DNA of 64,000 nt, taken from the NCBI RefSeq assembly GCF_014529535.1, contig NW_023503787.1:1-64000 (forward strand), written 5' to 3'. The notes below the pieces were generated by a model, which saw nothing but the letters and a program-made list of their open reading frames with translations, was not told where the DNA came from and did no database searches. The stretch is from Bradysia coprophila. Its lineage: Eukaryota > Arthropoda > Insecta > Diptera > Sciaridae. Shown piece by piece: positions 1-13,549 of this stretch. The translations under genes and the position numbers were made by a program. Every line of letters starts with the position of its first letter. Positions within the stretch are counted from its first letter, which is position 1.

Positions 1-3000
1 TACAGTCATGTTCATAATCAGAAAACATAACCATGATTAAAAGTGGGCCCAGAACAACCAGTAATGAAAAAGAAAGTTTTTCGATGGTAAATCGTCAAGC
101 TAAAACATAGTTACTATTATTGTGTTATTTATACTTTTTTTCTACATGAAAACCAATTTAATTTTCTAGCTTGAAATAAACCATCATTAAAAAGTGTGTA
201 ATGACCGCGGAAGATATACTGATACCAAAACCAAACTGTATTTTTTATGAGATGGTTTCACCAGCGAGACAATCGCAAATAAGTGGAAATCATTTTTGTC
301 AAGAGTTCAAATATGTCAGTACAAGTCAATTGTCTCTAAAAATATAATGCTTCCAAATTCACGATTATAATTTAACAAAAGCCATAAAGATTTTATCGAT
401 TACCGAAACTACCATAATACCAAGAATTTTGATGAAGTAGACTAATTGACGATACGAAAGCAGGTGAAGAATAGTGGAAAACGGAAACTTATCAAATATA
501 CCTTGTTACATTTTCTTGAGGCTTAAATGCGGCTCGTTTCGATAACATATCAATTAATGAAAATATATAAGTTGGAACACGAAACCTTTTAATTATTACA
601 GACGACAATGTCGGGCAACGAAACATAATATTTACAAATTATTCGAGGCTACCAGAAACTGTGGCTTGTGCTACCACGTTGGTCTCTACGTGAATTCGAA
701 GAAAACATATTTTTTTCGGTTAAACACAATCATAAATAACCCATTTATATTCATATTATAAGTGTATCGTACACACGCACTGAGATATATTTTAGTACTA
801 ATATGATAGTGTGTTATGGAGTATATCGATTTGTTTTACTATGCGTAAAAAATTAAGTAAATGTAAACTGATTTTATGAATGACATTTAAAAAGCAGCGA
901 AAACTAATCATGAATAAAATTGGTTTAATACGAAATCGATATTTATGTATATAGATAGATACATATATGGTACGGATTCTTGCTGTAAACTTTTATTTCA
1001 CCAAACCCATAACCGATTCTATGTATGAGAAAAAAAATCAAATTACTATATTGTAATCCAATACCGCATTAAGAAATTTATTCAAGGCGAACAACTTTTT
1101 GTACGGCTATATATGCGTGTGATAAAGGTTGAGAGTGTTTCGCAATAGGGTTTTTTGTTCATTGTAAATTAGCCGTTGAATTAGAATTAAAAGATCTTCT
1201 GAACGGTTTTAATGAAGTAGTGAAAGTATTCAGCAGCGTTGTACATGAAAAATTACCTATTGATCCTCTGTCAATAATGTTGTTAACATACGCACTGACA
1301 ATTTTTTTAGAATAATGTCAGAATATATATTTGTTGGCCAATGCAACACTGCAGCCAAAAACCCGCTTGGCAACATTTGCCTATGTCTAGAAAAAATGAA
1401 TCAAATATCGGTAAACGCGTTTGGGACCCCACTAATTCAATAACGTTGCCGGCTTTGAAAATTATTTCAGTTTTCTAAAATCGTAAATTTTTTTTACTCA
1501 TACGACATCTTTGGTACACATGAACATGCAACATTTAACATTCAATTATCTAATTAGTCTTCAATCATCAAGCAAGTTTTTTGTTTGTCACAAAATATCA
1601 AGACAATTTAGCTACTATAATTGGACTGTCAGTTAATTTGTTAACATCGACGACGATCGAACGTACACGGTCATCAAAGGAATGAAGTATTATATGACAT
1701 GGATTTGATAGGTTTGTCTATATATATATAGTGTCTTCATGACTTGTGAAATTAATTTAATTAATTAGACCATCCAAAACCGATTTTGTTTTATGTATTG
1801 TCATACTGTACTGTTACAGACTTGGACAAAAATACAAATGAAAGTAGGAACATAATCATTTACTCTAAGCTACTCTCCTAACTCTTCCTGACAAATCTAA
1901 TCGTACACAGATGAAACCATCATCTATCAACTGTTATTAGAAGGCGTTCTCATATATCAAACTTAATCTGAAATATCGATATACTTTAACATTATGACTT
2001 CAAAGACGTTTAATTGGATTGGATCGGATGAAAGGTCTTCACCAAAACGTAATTGTTGGTGTTACACAATCATCTAATTTTTTCCACTTTGTTTTGCGTT
2101 ACTTTTATGAACATTACGGTAATAATAATAATAACTTCGATCAGAGGAGAACGAGCTATAAAAGTTGAGAAAATAATAATTGGAAAATAATCGTTCAAAG
2201 TGGGCACTACAGTTTAATTACAATGTTTTATGAAAAGTGAAATACGAGAAGAATTGATGAATGCTTAGAGCAACCAGATGTTCAACATTTATCATATGAA
2301 AAATGAAACAACTGGCAGAGGTCTCATCGTAGACAGGCGTTTCGAGGTAGATGCTAATTGATAAACTTATAAGGCATCACACTTTGCTCAGAACAAAAAT
2401 TAAATCAGACTTCCATGTACATTACAATGGTTTTACATTGAAAGAAGGACCTAAAATACGTGAAAAAAATACCAGTACGTGTCACGAAAAAAATATTATC
2501 CAAAATGAATGGTAAAGGAACTACCGAATTAAATTTTGATTCATTCGAAGTGAATTTTGTTAACTAATCATTGAATGACATCATCAACATTACAAATTAA
2601 TAGGTAGGTAGGTATTACAAAGTTCAAAGACACGTACGATTACTATAATGAATTGTCAATATTTTTTTTTGTTACTCTGAATAGAACATAAACGTGGTCT
2701 ACGAAAATTGACCCGTTCAATTCATTTTTATTTTAAATAAAGAAAAAAGAAAGACGAAGTGAAAAAATAATTAAAATTTTCCCCAGCGAAAATTCAATTG
2801 AAATCTTTCTGTTAAATTAAAACAGAAACTTCTTCGGTTCACTGTGTTAAAACTGTATGCTGACGTTGATGAGTAATGTTATGTGATCCAGTTTCACAGA
2901 GTATTCTTCAAATGCTGTTCATTCACCATAACATTATTCAACCATCATGAACGACATAGAACCATCACCATCTATGTACTTCTGGTAAATGTTCGTGTAT

Positions 3001-3600
3001 TTCCATTATAATAATTATTACAAAATATAGTTATCGTGTTCAGTGTTCAGCAAGCCTACATCAATTTGCGAATTATAAAAAAAATATTTCTACAAAACTT
3101 ACTTGTGTATCTAAGATAATTTCTACTTTTTTTCGCACTGCTAACAAAATGTGAAACGATATGGCTAAGTGAAATAACAAATTGGTAATGTTATAGCAAA
3201 AAATTGCTCGGTCGGACGAGATGAATTGAGAATATATTTTTTGGTACGAAAATGCCGGTAATGTGGATGTGGGCTTGCGCCATTAACGCCAAGAGATTCA
3301 CATACAACACGAATATGGTTAACAAGCGCATGCACAATGAAGCGATATTTATATTTTAATATAGAAACTGGGTGTTTCAATTATAATAATGATTGTAGTG
3401 ATATTGCACCCAAAAAAATGAAAAATTGCAGAAGAAGCAGTTAGGTCTGGTGAGTATATAATTCTACACTATATTTGGTTTTTTATGCGAATGAACGGTG
3501 AATTGTCGTTATCCATTTCAATCGAAATGGAATGATTTTAGAGGTAAATACACCTGTCGTTTCTATAAGGTTCACGGAAAGCAAAAGCCCAAATTATTGC
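1..3600. other. AT-rich non-coding DNA
   Basis: No conserved protein motif, convincing splice pattern or RNA gene was seen on either strand. The open frames here are short and A/T-driven. It could be intergenic or intron of a gene lying outside the window. A small GTAG run (TAGGTAGGTAGGTA) lies near 2600. Confidence 0.5.
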
Positions 3601-3619
3601 AACTGGCTAGAGATCAGCT

Positions 3620-3860
3620 TTCAAAAGTTTCTTGTTTGACCCGAACCTAACCTGAACCTGAAATTTTTGTTATTTCTGGTGTAAAAATTTCCGGTTACCC
3701 GAACCCAACCAGATTCATCCTCAAAATTTCAGGTTCAGATTAGTTTCGGGTCAAACCTGAAAGTAAAAGTAAGAGTCGAACCAATTCAGATTCGTTTCCG
3801 GTTCGGGCGGAACCCGAAATCGAAAATTTCAGGTCAGGTCAAGTTCGGCTTATTCTCATT
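3620..3860. repeat. CCTGAA/TTCAGG low-complexity repeat
   Basis: Short words such as CCTGAACCTGAA, GGTTCAGG and CAGGTCAGGTCA recur on both strands in degenerate form. A similar stretch lies at 52720-52910. It looks like a degenerate simple repeat rather than coding DNA. Confidence 0.5.
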
Positions 3861-3889
3861 GCGTTGACGATTGTTATCTTTCGGTTGCT

Positions 3890-3995
3890 AGGAATCTCGC
3901 GCCGCGTCATTCACAATAATTCACATTTTGACACATTTTGTATAAGGAAGATGTCACTTTGTGAATTATTGTGAATGACGCGGCGCGAGATTCCT
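3890..3995. repeat. Palindromic MITE-like element, copy 1
   Basis: A 106-bp near-perfect palindrome. It starts AGGAATCTCGCGCCGCG and ends with the reverse complement CGCGGCGCGAGATTCCT. The arms continue through TCATTCACAATAATTCACA and meet around a short centre holding TTTGTATAAGG. The pairing extends imperfectly about 7 bp outward on both sides. It is repeated in tandem at 4017 and, diverged, at 43114. It has no coding capacity. Confidence 0.85.
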
Positions 3996-4016
3996 TAACA
4001 CCGGTAAGTGGTTGCT

Positions 4017-4122
4017 AGGAATCTCGCGCCGCGTTATTCACAATAATTCACTTTTTGACACATTTTGTATAAGGAAGATGTCACTTTGTGAATTATTGTG
4101 AATGACGCGGCGCGAGATTCCT
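4017..4122. repeat. Palindromic MITE-like element, copy 2 (tandem)
   Basis: Almost identical to the element at 3890-3995, with a 127-bp period that includes the flanking words GGTTGCT and TTAACACC. The near-identity of both arms and the spacer shows a recent tandem duplication, or a nested insertion at the same kind of site. Confidence 0.85.
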
Positions 4123-4139
4123 TAACACCCTATCTATGG

Positions 4140-6770
4140 ATAGAAAGCTGAAACTAATTTAGCTCAATCCAGTTAGCTCCCTAGCAAACAAAATAACTAG
4201 TGAGATAATGAACCTCTAGGGAATTAACTTAACTCGGTCGTGTTTCAGCAGGACCAAACAAGGAAAAGAGACCTTTAAAATATCTTGAACAATTCCTAAA
4301 ATAGCCTTGTTATGCATAGTCTATTGTATCCTTAAACAATAGTAATTGCACCGTTGTACAAACGTAGCTGGTAATTTTATAAAATATTTATTCAGCGACA
4401 GTTTTATTGACATTAAAATCAATCGATAGTACTTAATCAATAATTGGTTGAACCACCCTGTACTGTAAGTATATGTCTATGTCATTGCTATAATAGATGC
4501 ATTTTTAGTATGTTATGTGCGATGACTCAATATGCATGAACTTTCAGCGAATATTAATCACGTCCTAAGTTCCGATAACGATAATCGGTGATTTTATCTC
4601 TTTTTAAAGAATTATTCTTTGATAAGTATATACGAGAAAATGATATCACGTTGACATGTAGTAACTACGTTTAGGTTGCATAAAAAAGCACATCATTTGT
4701 ATTTGTACGGCTTTATTAGGCAACCATCACCATATGATTTCGTGTGGTTGTTTATTTATTTGTTTGTTAGAAATGTACCTACTCACTGCCAACAGTTGTA
4801 ATAAATTCTTCATGTTTTTGTTACAGCAACCACTTCATTCATTATTCAAATTAATTGCTTATTACTGCCATATGTGAATTGAATAAGAAACTGAACGAAA
4901 GTAACAGGTAATCTTAAGTAACATATTAGCATTATGTAGATCATTATGTATGAACTTCTCTATGAATTTTTAATTATTCGATGAGTCATTCGTACACCAC
5001 ACAGTCTACAAATGGACACAGACTATTCTTGGTCAGAAACAAGAACTCCAGCAGAGTTCTCCAGTACTTCTTAAAATGTAAAATGAAAAAAGTCGCTTTC
5101 ATTTAAAGTAAATGTAAACTCAAAAGAGGTACCTTAAATATAGATTCCTCGTTTATGTTTATAATATTTTGGAACACTGTCGTGACGAGAAGAGATTTTA
5201 ACACTTACTTTATCTCAAATAATGTTAGGCTTAACGTACGTGATTGATAACCATTGTTTAAACTGGGTGAGGTACTATGAGATGAAGTGTTTCTCTGCCT
5301 AATTGCTTTAAAATGGCAACAATTACACGAATAATGACACCAGATAAGATTTTAAACATTGATAAAAACAACTGACATTTTTTTATCAGACATATGGAAT
5401 ATTTGTTACACCTAATCGTAATTGTTTGGCAATACCGAAGAGATAATAAATGTGTTGTTGGCATTCAACTTCATGAAAAACATTGCCTAACGTTTACAAC
5501 ATTACAGTCACCTACTTTTTCCAACCATAAAATAAGTGTGTGTTTTTGAAGTAATAAATGTAGGAAGAGACCAAGGGGCAAGACCAAGAGTATGAATAAA
5601 GAACGAATACAACGAATCACTTCCTTCTACTCAACACTACAAGCAGCGAAGATTTTCATCTTGCTTTCCATAAATAAATTAGACCCTTCGTATCCAGAGA
5701 GCATTCAATATGTTAACAATACTGTGCCCGCCAAATTGTGCACTATTCAATCGAAGGATCAAACAATGTTCTCTTTTATTCTGAGAGGTCAGGTATACGT
5801 ACTCTACCTACTGTTAAGATGAAAACAAAAGCTCTTTCTCGACCATTTCGTGTTAATTATTTCCACATAAAATTACTGAGCTTTCGCTGCTCCATTAATG
5901 TCGCGAAAGAATTAACAAACATTTTATTTTGGGAATGTTGATAAATTATTGTCGGAAAAAACCCAGCTAGAATTCGTTATGATTTCCTAGTTTTATTGGT
6001 TAATAACACGCAAAATATTGGCTATAATATCCAATGTTTTGTAAGTTAGGCATATTGTTTACTAGTTTATTGCCCGAAAACCTGATGACACACAATTCGA
6101 TATTCTCAAAACCATACAGCACACTACACGCATTCCGAAATTCACCTGCAAGCATTTTCTTTCGCAACAGTAGGTATAACTATGAAGTGAATATTGTGAT
6201 CAATGAAACTCACTTAATAATTCAAGAAAAAAAGCATCTTGACTCGAGTCACTTCCGTAAATGGTATAAGAAGGATGTCATGTTAAATAATTTAATATCT
6301 ACCGAGGGACAGGTCGCTCACGCATTTATAAAATTATGAAACTTTTCTGTATATGTTTTCCACCAAAAGCTATCCTATACTCATACAAATTTTGCTGGTG
6401 CTAAAACCTACCTTTTCTTACAATATTATCCGTGAAAATTTAGATTCAGGTGTTTGACACTCACTAAAATACACGTCTACGTTTCACATAAACACTTCAG
6501 TTTTAATAATTTCCTCAATTAATTTTACTATTTCTATCAACAATAAATACACCTAGAAGAGTTATTAATACGTACACGCTTTATTCTTGAAGTTAACTCT
6601 CACACTGAGTCACTCTAAAGTTTTTTTTGTTTGTTTGTTTGTTTATTTTTTATGCAAAATGACGACACTAAGGAACATACCTGCCATCTGTTATCGAAAA
6701 CGTTTGACACATTCACATCTGACCACACCAGTGCTCTGGGTGCTTTGACAGATAGTTGTCAAATTTGTTC
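4140..6770. other. AT-rich intergenic DNA
   Basis: No supported gene. Open frames of 60-100 codons (for example 6034-6339) have no recognisable domain and biased composition. A TTTG run lies near 6620-6645, just upstream of RpS17. Confidence 0.5.
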
Positions 6771-6796
6771 TCTTTCCGCTAACGTCTCCTCCAACC

Positions 6797-8294
6797 ATGG
6801 TGAGTTTTTTGGATTTTACAAATAAAATCTTTAAAATTTCGTTTCATCCATTGGAAATATGCCAATTTATCGGCACATTTGTATTTATTAAATCGATTTC
6901 TACTGAAATCCAATAAAGTTTTGGTGGAAATGTTTAAATATCTGTGAGAAAATGTCGATTGAAATTTGTGACGGCAATGGATAAACAAACTCTACCTACA
7001 AATTGACAAAAAAAATTATTGGTCGGCGAATTTCTAATAAAATGTTCAATCTTTTTAGGGTCGAGTTAGAACGAAAACCATCAAAAAGGCCGCTAAGGTC
7101 ATCATTGAGAAGTATTACACCCGATTGACCATGGATTTCCACACAAACAAGAGAATTTGTGAAGAAGTCGCAATTATTCCAACCAAGTCGTTGAGAAATA
7201 AAATTGCTGGGTAAGTCGAAGCGCTGGCTTCTGTTTAATCTAAACCTTTTTTTAGTCTGTGAATTATTCCTGTTGATCTACGCGACACTATCGAATTGTG
7301 AGAGTATCAGGTGGCAAAGTGTTACGATTTTCTCATAGTTTTGAGGTTATGTTTTGTTTGGTGAATAGGACGATGAAGAAATTGATGATGTTTGCTTTCG
7401 TAGTGACACACGATGCTTGTACTGTACAGCTTTGTTTTGTGTAAATTAATCGTACTTCCGTATGTGTACTTACAGTGCACATCGACATAATTTCATCCCC
7501 TCAAAATACTCATCGTAGTCAATATCTTTAAGTTTTGTGTAGAAGTTATATGACCTCGGCGGCTTTACCCAAACCAACATCATCACCCTCATCATTAAAG
7601 TTCGTTTCGACATCATACTCACATGGATGTTCAATTAATATTCGTTGTCCGTCGTATATATAGTTCCCTTAATTGATAATTTTATGCCCGAAACACATGC
7701 AGTTTGCTAAAAAATGAGTCACTGCAGTGATCGAATCGAAATTTTGACAGACATGTTTGTTTGAAAGTCCAACATAACAACAAAAAAAGAGTTGGATTTT
7801 CATACGAGTCGGTTTATCAATATTTACCTCGTTTATGTCTTCACCCGAAGACAAGGCAGTACTTGAAAAACATACACTTTGTGGTAACGGTTCCAATCTG
7901 CTAACTGCCATGCTATACTGAACGTTGCTTTGTCAATTCGATGTTAATTTCTCGAAGAATAACAGGAAGATTTTCTTTCGACCGATAAGAACCAATCTGA
8001 CATGATTCTGTGGACGGTTGTTTTGACAATTTTCTTTTCTGATTTTTTTTTTCCAGCTACGTCACACATTTGATGGGTCGATTGCGCCATTCCCAAGTCC
8101 GTGGCATTTCCATCAAATTGCAAGAAGAAGAGCGTGAACGCAGAGATAATTACGTTCCAGCTGTGTCGGCTCTTGAACAAGACATTATTGAGGTTGATCC
8201 ACATACAAAGGATATGTTGAAGATGCTCGATTTCAACAGCATTAATGGAATTCAACTTACGCAATTAACCACACCAAATTACCGACGTAATTGA
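6797..8294 (+). CDS. RpS17: 40S ribosomal protein S17 (eS17)
   Basis: Small-subunit ribosomal protein eS17, a cytosolic translation component. There are three coding exons: 6797-6799 (only the ATG, followed directly by GTGAGT), 7059-7210 and 8057-8294. All junctions are GT-AG and phase-consistent. The product is 130 residues, the usual eS17 length. The start [20 protein letters not shown], the stretch [20 protein letters not shown] and the block [15 protein letters not shown] are hallmark eS17 sequences and are nearly identical to Drosophila RpS17 as I recall it. A pyrimidine-rich TCTCTTTCC lies about 20 bp before the ATG, as in TOP-regulated ribosomal genes. A start codon alone in its exon is common in ribosomal protein genes. 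The poly(A) signal AATAAA is at 8337-8342. Intron 2 is 846 bp and I could not identify a snoRNA in it. Confidence 0.97.
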
Positions 8295-8349
8295 TGTTCT
8301 ACCACAAAATGATGTCACCTTATTGGGAATCTTTAAAATAAAACATTTC

Positions 8350-10160
8350 GTTTTAAAGTAACGTCCGAATTGAGTTATTAATGAAGAATGCGATGAAGAA
8401 ACGGACATAGGAATCATAATCGAAAGACTACTGCAATCTTTGAGGAAGTCAATTCATTAGCGCGTTAAGCTCGGAGAAGTTAGGTCAACCTGAATCCCAC
8501 AAACCAGAAGTAACAAGAAGAAATATTAGTGAACGTATAAGGTAAGGTCCTAAATATTTACGAGTAGATAAGTTCCTGGTTTTATATCTGAGATGCTGTT
8601 GCTCTATAACGCAACTTTTAATGATATTCCCTGCGAATTTCTCAATATTTGAGTAGTTAGAGGGGGCCGAATAGTATGCATAACTGTAAAATGCGGATTT
8701 ATTGATACCACTTTCGACGACTACTGACCGTTTCGAAATCTTAATGATTTCCGCCAAAGTCGAATCGCCAAAAAATAAAAACTCGTCAAGAAAATCGTCA
8801 AAGTGTGAAGAAACGCTAAGAAAAATCGCCAAATTGCGAAACTGAAACGCCCAGAAACAGAAAAAATGGAAAATTTGACTTTATGTGCTCGATTTTGGCA
8901 TGACTTTGCAGGATTTTAGCGATTTGCTTGGCGATTGGTTCATCAATAGCACTGACATCTCTTCTAATTGCGAATATGAGTTATGAATGAGGTATTACCA
9001 TAAACAACAAATTATCCGTGTTCATTTCTGTATTCTCTGTCAAATCAATGTCTGTAAAGAAGCCCGTTTTGCGTGGAACCGATACTGCACGCCACACCAT
9101 CATCATATGTACTGTGTCAGTATAATCTTTGCAAAGCTTCGGCTAAAGTAAATGCAGCAGTCATCGAGAAAGCAATTTTAGCATCTAGCTCTAGCATCAA
9201 TAATTGAATTTTTTACAGTACGCCTCCAATGGTCGTTCCAAATGCCAAAAATGATTGTTTATTTTGACAACGTACACTTCTTTTGTCAGCGCATTGCTAT
9301 TTGCAATGGCGTCAGGTCAGATCACAGCTAAATTCTGCAACAACCTTACCATTATGCAGTGTTATGTTAATAACCTCTTATTCTTTTGAGCGAATTTTTT
9401 CTTTAGCTTTGTCCGTGTCCACTTATTAAAACTAGCTTGATAGAAGCTCGGCGCAAAAGCAGCAACAACCAGTTTTTTTTTTAATTTTCTTGCTTTTCTT
9501 GCTGCAAGAATTGTAGCTCAAATGAAAATTTACGAAATAGGTACATGAATGAGTCTGCTGATTGGCTGTCTGACTGGTAGGACTAAACAATAAGCTACTC
9601 CCATCGAAATGTGAGGATTGGATACAGTCACCTGTATAAAATGAATCCCATTTGAATTTTGCCGGCTTATTATCCTCAAAAAAAATTTGGTAAAACATTT
9701 TTGGTAGTGGACTTGCGTCACGCCCGCTTACTAACGTGCGGGCATGATAAGAAAGAATAATCTTTCCTTTCACGTTTCGTTCGAAACGACTTGCTAATAG
9801 GCCCTAGCCACTATTGGCGATCTTAGATGTCCTTATTTGTACAGCTCATTTCTTTGGATTTAATAGGAATCGGACTTGCTAGTATAGATCGACTGTAATT
9901 ATCCGAAAATTTGTTCCACGACAAGATTCGTAATTATGATGCAGGTGAGAATAAATCGTTTCATTTGAATAGAATACCGTCAATACCCGAAACGTAAGCT
10001 CTGCAATCAGTACGGTAACTAACTCTCCAATTCTTTGTTCGAAATACATCTTCGCATATCTATTTTTTTGAATGATAAAAGCGAGCGATGGGGTGGATTG
10101 AAAATAGAATTTATTTACAAAATGAAATTGAAAAATTCGATTACTGTTGCCTCAGATACT
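8350..10160. other. Intergenic DNA with a TCGCCAAA-type simple repeat
   Basis: No supported gene. Around 8750-8940 words such as ATCGCCAAA, TCGTCAAAG and GGCGATT recur, giving a degenerate low-complexity tract. The open frames at 8485-8832 and 9432-9773 (minus) have no recognisable domain. Confidence 0.45.
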
Positions 10161-10166
10161 AACGTG

Positions 10167-11522
10167 CTACTTTGTTAATATAATCATGCTGGCTACATCT
10201 GGCTCGTTGAAGACCTGAAAGACGAGCCAAAGAAAAGAAAATCGATTATATAGTGAAAAGCAGTTTCCACATTGCACAACTGTTTACCTGTTTGAAATCC
10301 TTATCTTTTATACGAAGTTTCAAATGCAGCGGATGCATTATACCGACCATTGATCTTCGAATTTTTGCCAGAGACCTGATGAATTCCGGTGTAAGTTTGT
10401 AGTTATCAACGCCTCCAGACCAAAAATCCAAATAAGTTAAATTTCTTGCGCGATGCACAAAATTTGAAACACTCTCTGCGGTCCAATCAATACTAACAGT
10501 TATAAATGATCGGAGCTGCGTCAGTTTACTAGCCATGCCGGCTAGGGATTCTTGGACAGATAAAAATTGTGCATCTATTCTAGGCAAATGGCATTGCAGT
10601 ACGATTTCATGTAATCGAACTAATGTTTCTAAAATCTTTATAATGTCGTTGAACACTGCAGCAGGAATTGAAAACAGTTCGAGTGAATTAAGGCTTTGGA
10701 AATTCGAGAGAAGTGGCAGGTTTTCGATTGGATCTTCAATTAGTCCAATGTCTAAATTTAACTTGACCAGATTTATTAACCATGTATCAAAATATCGTAA
10801 GTCGATGCTATGGGTAGTCATACATCTTCGCAAATTGAGTATCGCCTAGGAAAGACGGATGAACAGTCATTTAGTATGCGTTTTTTTTGTAATTTTCACT
10901 TATAAATATTTCCATAACAAAAGCTTACCAGTTGTTGATTCTGTGTGAAAACACTATTTGGTATGTATATTGAAGAATAAGTTACATCCAAAATCTCTAA
11001 CCGCCGAAAAAATTTCTGGGACCTCGGTGCAAAGATAATATTGCCGAAAACAATCAGCTCTCGCAGATTCAGACATAACAACGGCAAATCGATCATCACG
11101 GCGCAGTTTGCATTCCAGCACGAATTTTGTAACGTCAACACCTCCAACCGCCTCAATACTGGTGTCAGAATTGTCAACGGCATCCAGCATATCTCACCAA
11201 GAATTGAAAATTCAATTAAATTTGGTCCGACTGTTTCCGTTAACAATCGAAAGAATTTCGTTAGTGAGCTGGCTCCATATTTTAAGTCGACTTTAAGGTC
11301 AATTTGTCTTAAATTTGTTCCGATTTTACGTAGTGTTCTGACCGCAGCGACTATGTCTTCGGGTGTGCCAATGTAACACATATACGATTTCTTGTGACGG
11401 AAAAGCCTTTTCGCCACATTTTCCAGCCTTGTACACGTTTGGCTAACAGCTACGATTTCCTCAGCGTCGAGATACCGGCACAGATGAAATAAACAATCGT
11501 CGTTTAATTTTAAAATATTCAT
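10167..11522 (-). CDS. F-box protein with LRR-like repeats
   Basis: A probable substrate receptor of an SCF ubiquitin ligase. There are three minus-strand coding exons, 11522-10929, 10845-10288 and 10214-10167, all phase 0 with GT-AG ends, giving 399 residues. The N-terminus MNILKLNDDCLFHLCRYLDA, with VAVSQTCTRLENVAKRLF, is a typical F-box (L-ND-LF-I--YL---D; V---C--) at residues 1-45. The rest contains leucine-spaced segments such as LNLRELIVFGN, LEILDVTYSS, LVKLNLDIGL and LTYLDFW, consistent with an irregular LRR solenoid. The last exon supplies VFNEPDVASMIILTK and a TAG. Without it the frame would read on to a stop at 10246. A poly(A) signal (TTTATT on +) is at 10110-10115. The substrate is unknown. 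Such F-box/LRR genes form large, fast-evolving families in nematocerans, so I give no symbol. Confidence 0.82.
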
Positions 11523-11529
11523 TTTCGTT

Positions 11530-12770
11530 TACTTTGACACTCGAAAATTTTCAATTGATGGAGCCAAAATAAATTTGTTTTTAAAGCACTTCTTCCGTTG
11601 ACTACCTATTGGTCACTATTGGTTGTTCATAATGAAGTGTTACACTCAAGGGTACGATGATTCTCTATACCTCGTGTGCTGTAATGCGTTTAAAAGCAGT
11701 GATAAGAAACGAATAGAAAGAGACAAAAAGTGGCGAACGGGTGATAAATAGATATAAATGGTCTACATGGATCGTGTGATCATCTCTATAGAATGCACAT
11801 AATTCAAATGGTATTAGGCTAACGTGGAGGTGAAAGTTTTGAATATTCGGTTCTGCTCAAAATAAATCAGGGTCCATTAATTTACATATTGTTGAAGGAA
11901 TCAATTTTTGTAATCAATGACATTGCAATTTTGACGAGTGGAGAGGTCGGCACGAAGGGGCTGACATGATTATTTGAGATATTATATTATCTAATTCAAA
12001 ACTATCTCAAAAAATGAGCGTTTCATCCAACCTTTTACATGTTACGGAAAGGATTCTTTTGTTTTATTTTTCTAAAAAGTTTTTTATGCAAATTATGGGA
12101 GAGAGGGCGCTTCGCTCATATGAAATGTGCATTTATATTGCCTAATTCAAATTTATGTTTTGACGAATAAAAATACTGCCCCTCCCTTCGGGGTCGGGCC
12201 ATAACGTATCCACTCGTTAAAATGAAAATTTGGCACCACGGACGTAATGTATTTTAGTGCTTGCCCCATGCGAAAATTGTTTCTTACATATCAATTTGGC
12301 CCATGCGAAAATGATCTATTACATGAGGTATATTTGCATGACACTATCGACAGGTAAACTCTATTTTTCGCGGGGTGCTCAGTCACTCACGGAAAACGAG
12401 TTTTCGTGTGGTACAACCAGATGAAGAAGAATAATGCGTCATCTGAAATATTTTATGCCTTACAACATAGAAACGAAAATAATTATTGATGTTTTTGTTT
12501 TTTTGACACAAATTTTGCAGCAGCGTGAGTTCAATGTAGCAAAAACCATTCAATGACAACATGCCACCAACTTGCGATCGTTGTGACGAGACTAACGTAA
12601 CATCATTATTGTTGTCGGGATCTTTTTTTTGTAGAAGTGAGAGCCGATCTCGGCGGTATACTAGATTTTTTGCATATGTTTTCTTGGTTTTGTCTACGGA
12701 TATAATATAAGTTTTTATTCTGCGTTAAGAAATTGATATGTATGTAAGGATCAATTGTTTTGGGCAAGCA
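11530..12770. other. Intergenic DNA with transposon-like scraps
   Basis: No gene seen. Locally GC-richer words such as GAGGGCGCTTCGCTCAT (about 12103) and CCCCTCCCTTCGGGGTCGGG (about 12180) stand out against the AT-rich background and look like remnants of repetitive DNA. No intact ends could be defined. Confidence 0.35.
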
Positions 12771-12781
12771 ATAATATAGAA

Positions 12782-13055
12782 TACAGTGCATGCTGCTGAC
12801 GTGATTCCTTAATTTTGAAACAATTCGAGATACTCGCAACCTCACTCGTGTGTTGTTGAGCAACTTGCTTCGGTAACTGTTAGTTTCGACAAGTGTAGTT
12901 ACATACCTCGCCTTCGGCTCGGATATACAAACTCTACACTTGTCTCAACTAACAGTTACCGAAGCTTGTTGCTCAACAACAACACACTTGTGAGGTTGCT
13001 CTTATCTCAAAATTGTTCCCTCATGTAATGAATCATTTTCGCAGCATGCACTGTA
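12782..13055. mobile_element. Foldback (palindromic) element
   Basis: Long inverted repeat. The left arm is 12782-12898 (TACAGTGCATGCTGC ... AAGTGTAG) and the right arm 12934-13055 (CTACACTTGT ... GCAGCATGCACTGTA), around a 35-bp loop with CTCGCCTTCGGCTCGG. The inner arms, including GAGCAACTTGCTTCGGTAAC, match at most positions and the outer part is more diverged. No open frame. The family is unclear because no target duplication could be defined. Confidence 0.75.
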
Positions 13056-13245
13056 ACCTACTATTACATATCACGTAATTTTTGATACTAGTTTCTTTCC
13101 TTCTTTAGTTTAGCTATGCTTTTTGGTATGTAATATGACACTGGATAATCACTCATTCTCGACTTCGTTGCCAACAAACGATGATCAGTCGTTTAGAAAA
13201 CTTTATGTCGCTGTACGTAGCAACTTATATTGAGAGGGTCTGACT

Positions 13246-13540
13246 CAGGGCCGATTTTAAGGAATTGAATTCTTAAATTTCCCAAAAATTCCTTTTCCTA
13301 AAAATTTGGTGAAATATCAAAAATTACACCTAAAATTAGGTATTTGGCTCTAAGATAGCCAAAACAACTGAACAAGTCATAAAACTAACAAAAGTATTTG
13401 TTTTTGAAAAGATCGTTTTACTGGTTGCGCCTTGCAGCCTTGTTTTCGCTTTTAAATAAACAATTCAGAAGTCACAGAAGTGAATGTAACAAAAATCGGT
13501 TAAAAAATTTAAGAATTTAATTCCCTTGAAATAGGCCCTG
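13246..13540. mobile_element. hAT-type MITE (CAGGGCC ends)
   Basis: A 295-bp non-autonomous element. It begins CAGGGCCGATTTTAAGGAATT and ends with the inverted counterpart AATTCCCTTGAAATAGGCCCTG, with arms of about 35 bp. The flanks GTCTGACT and GTCTGGTC are the expected 8-bp duplication with two mismatches, which fits an old hAT insertion. Its CAGGGCC terminus is shared with the elements at 41320 and 62934. Confidence 0.75.
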
Positions 13541-13549
13541 GTCTGGTCG

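Noticed and set aside
7211-8056. Possible intronic snoRNA in RpS17 (TGATGA near 7384)
   Set aside because: A C-box-like TGATGA is present but no D box (CTGA) or closing stem at a suitable distance was seen.
8070-8294. Independent 74-residue protein starting at an internal Met
   Set aside because: It is simply exon 3 of RpS17.
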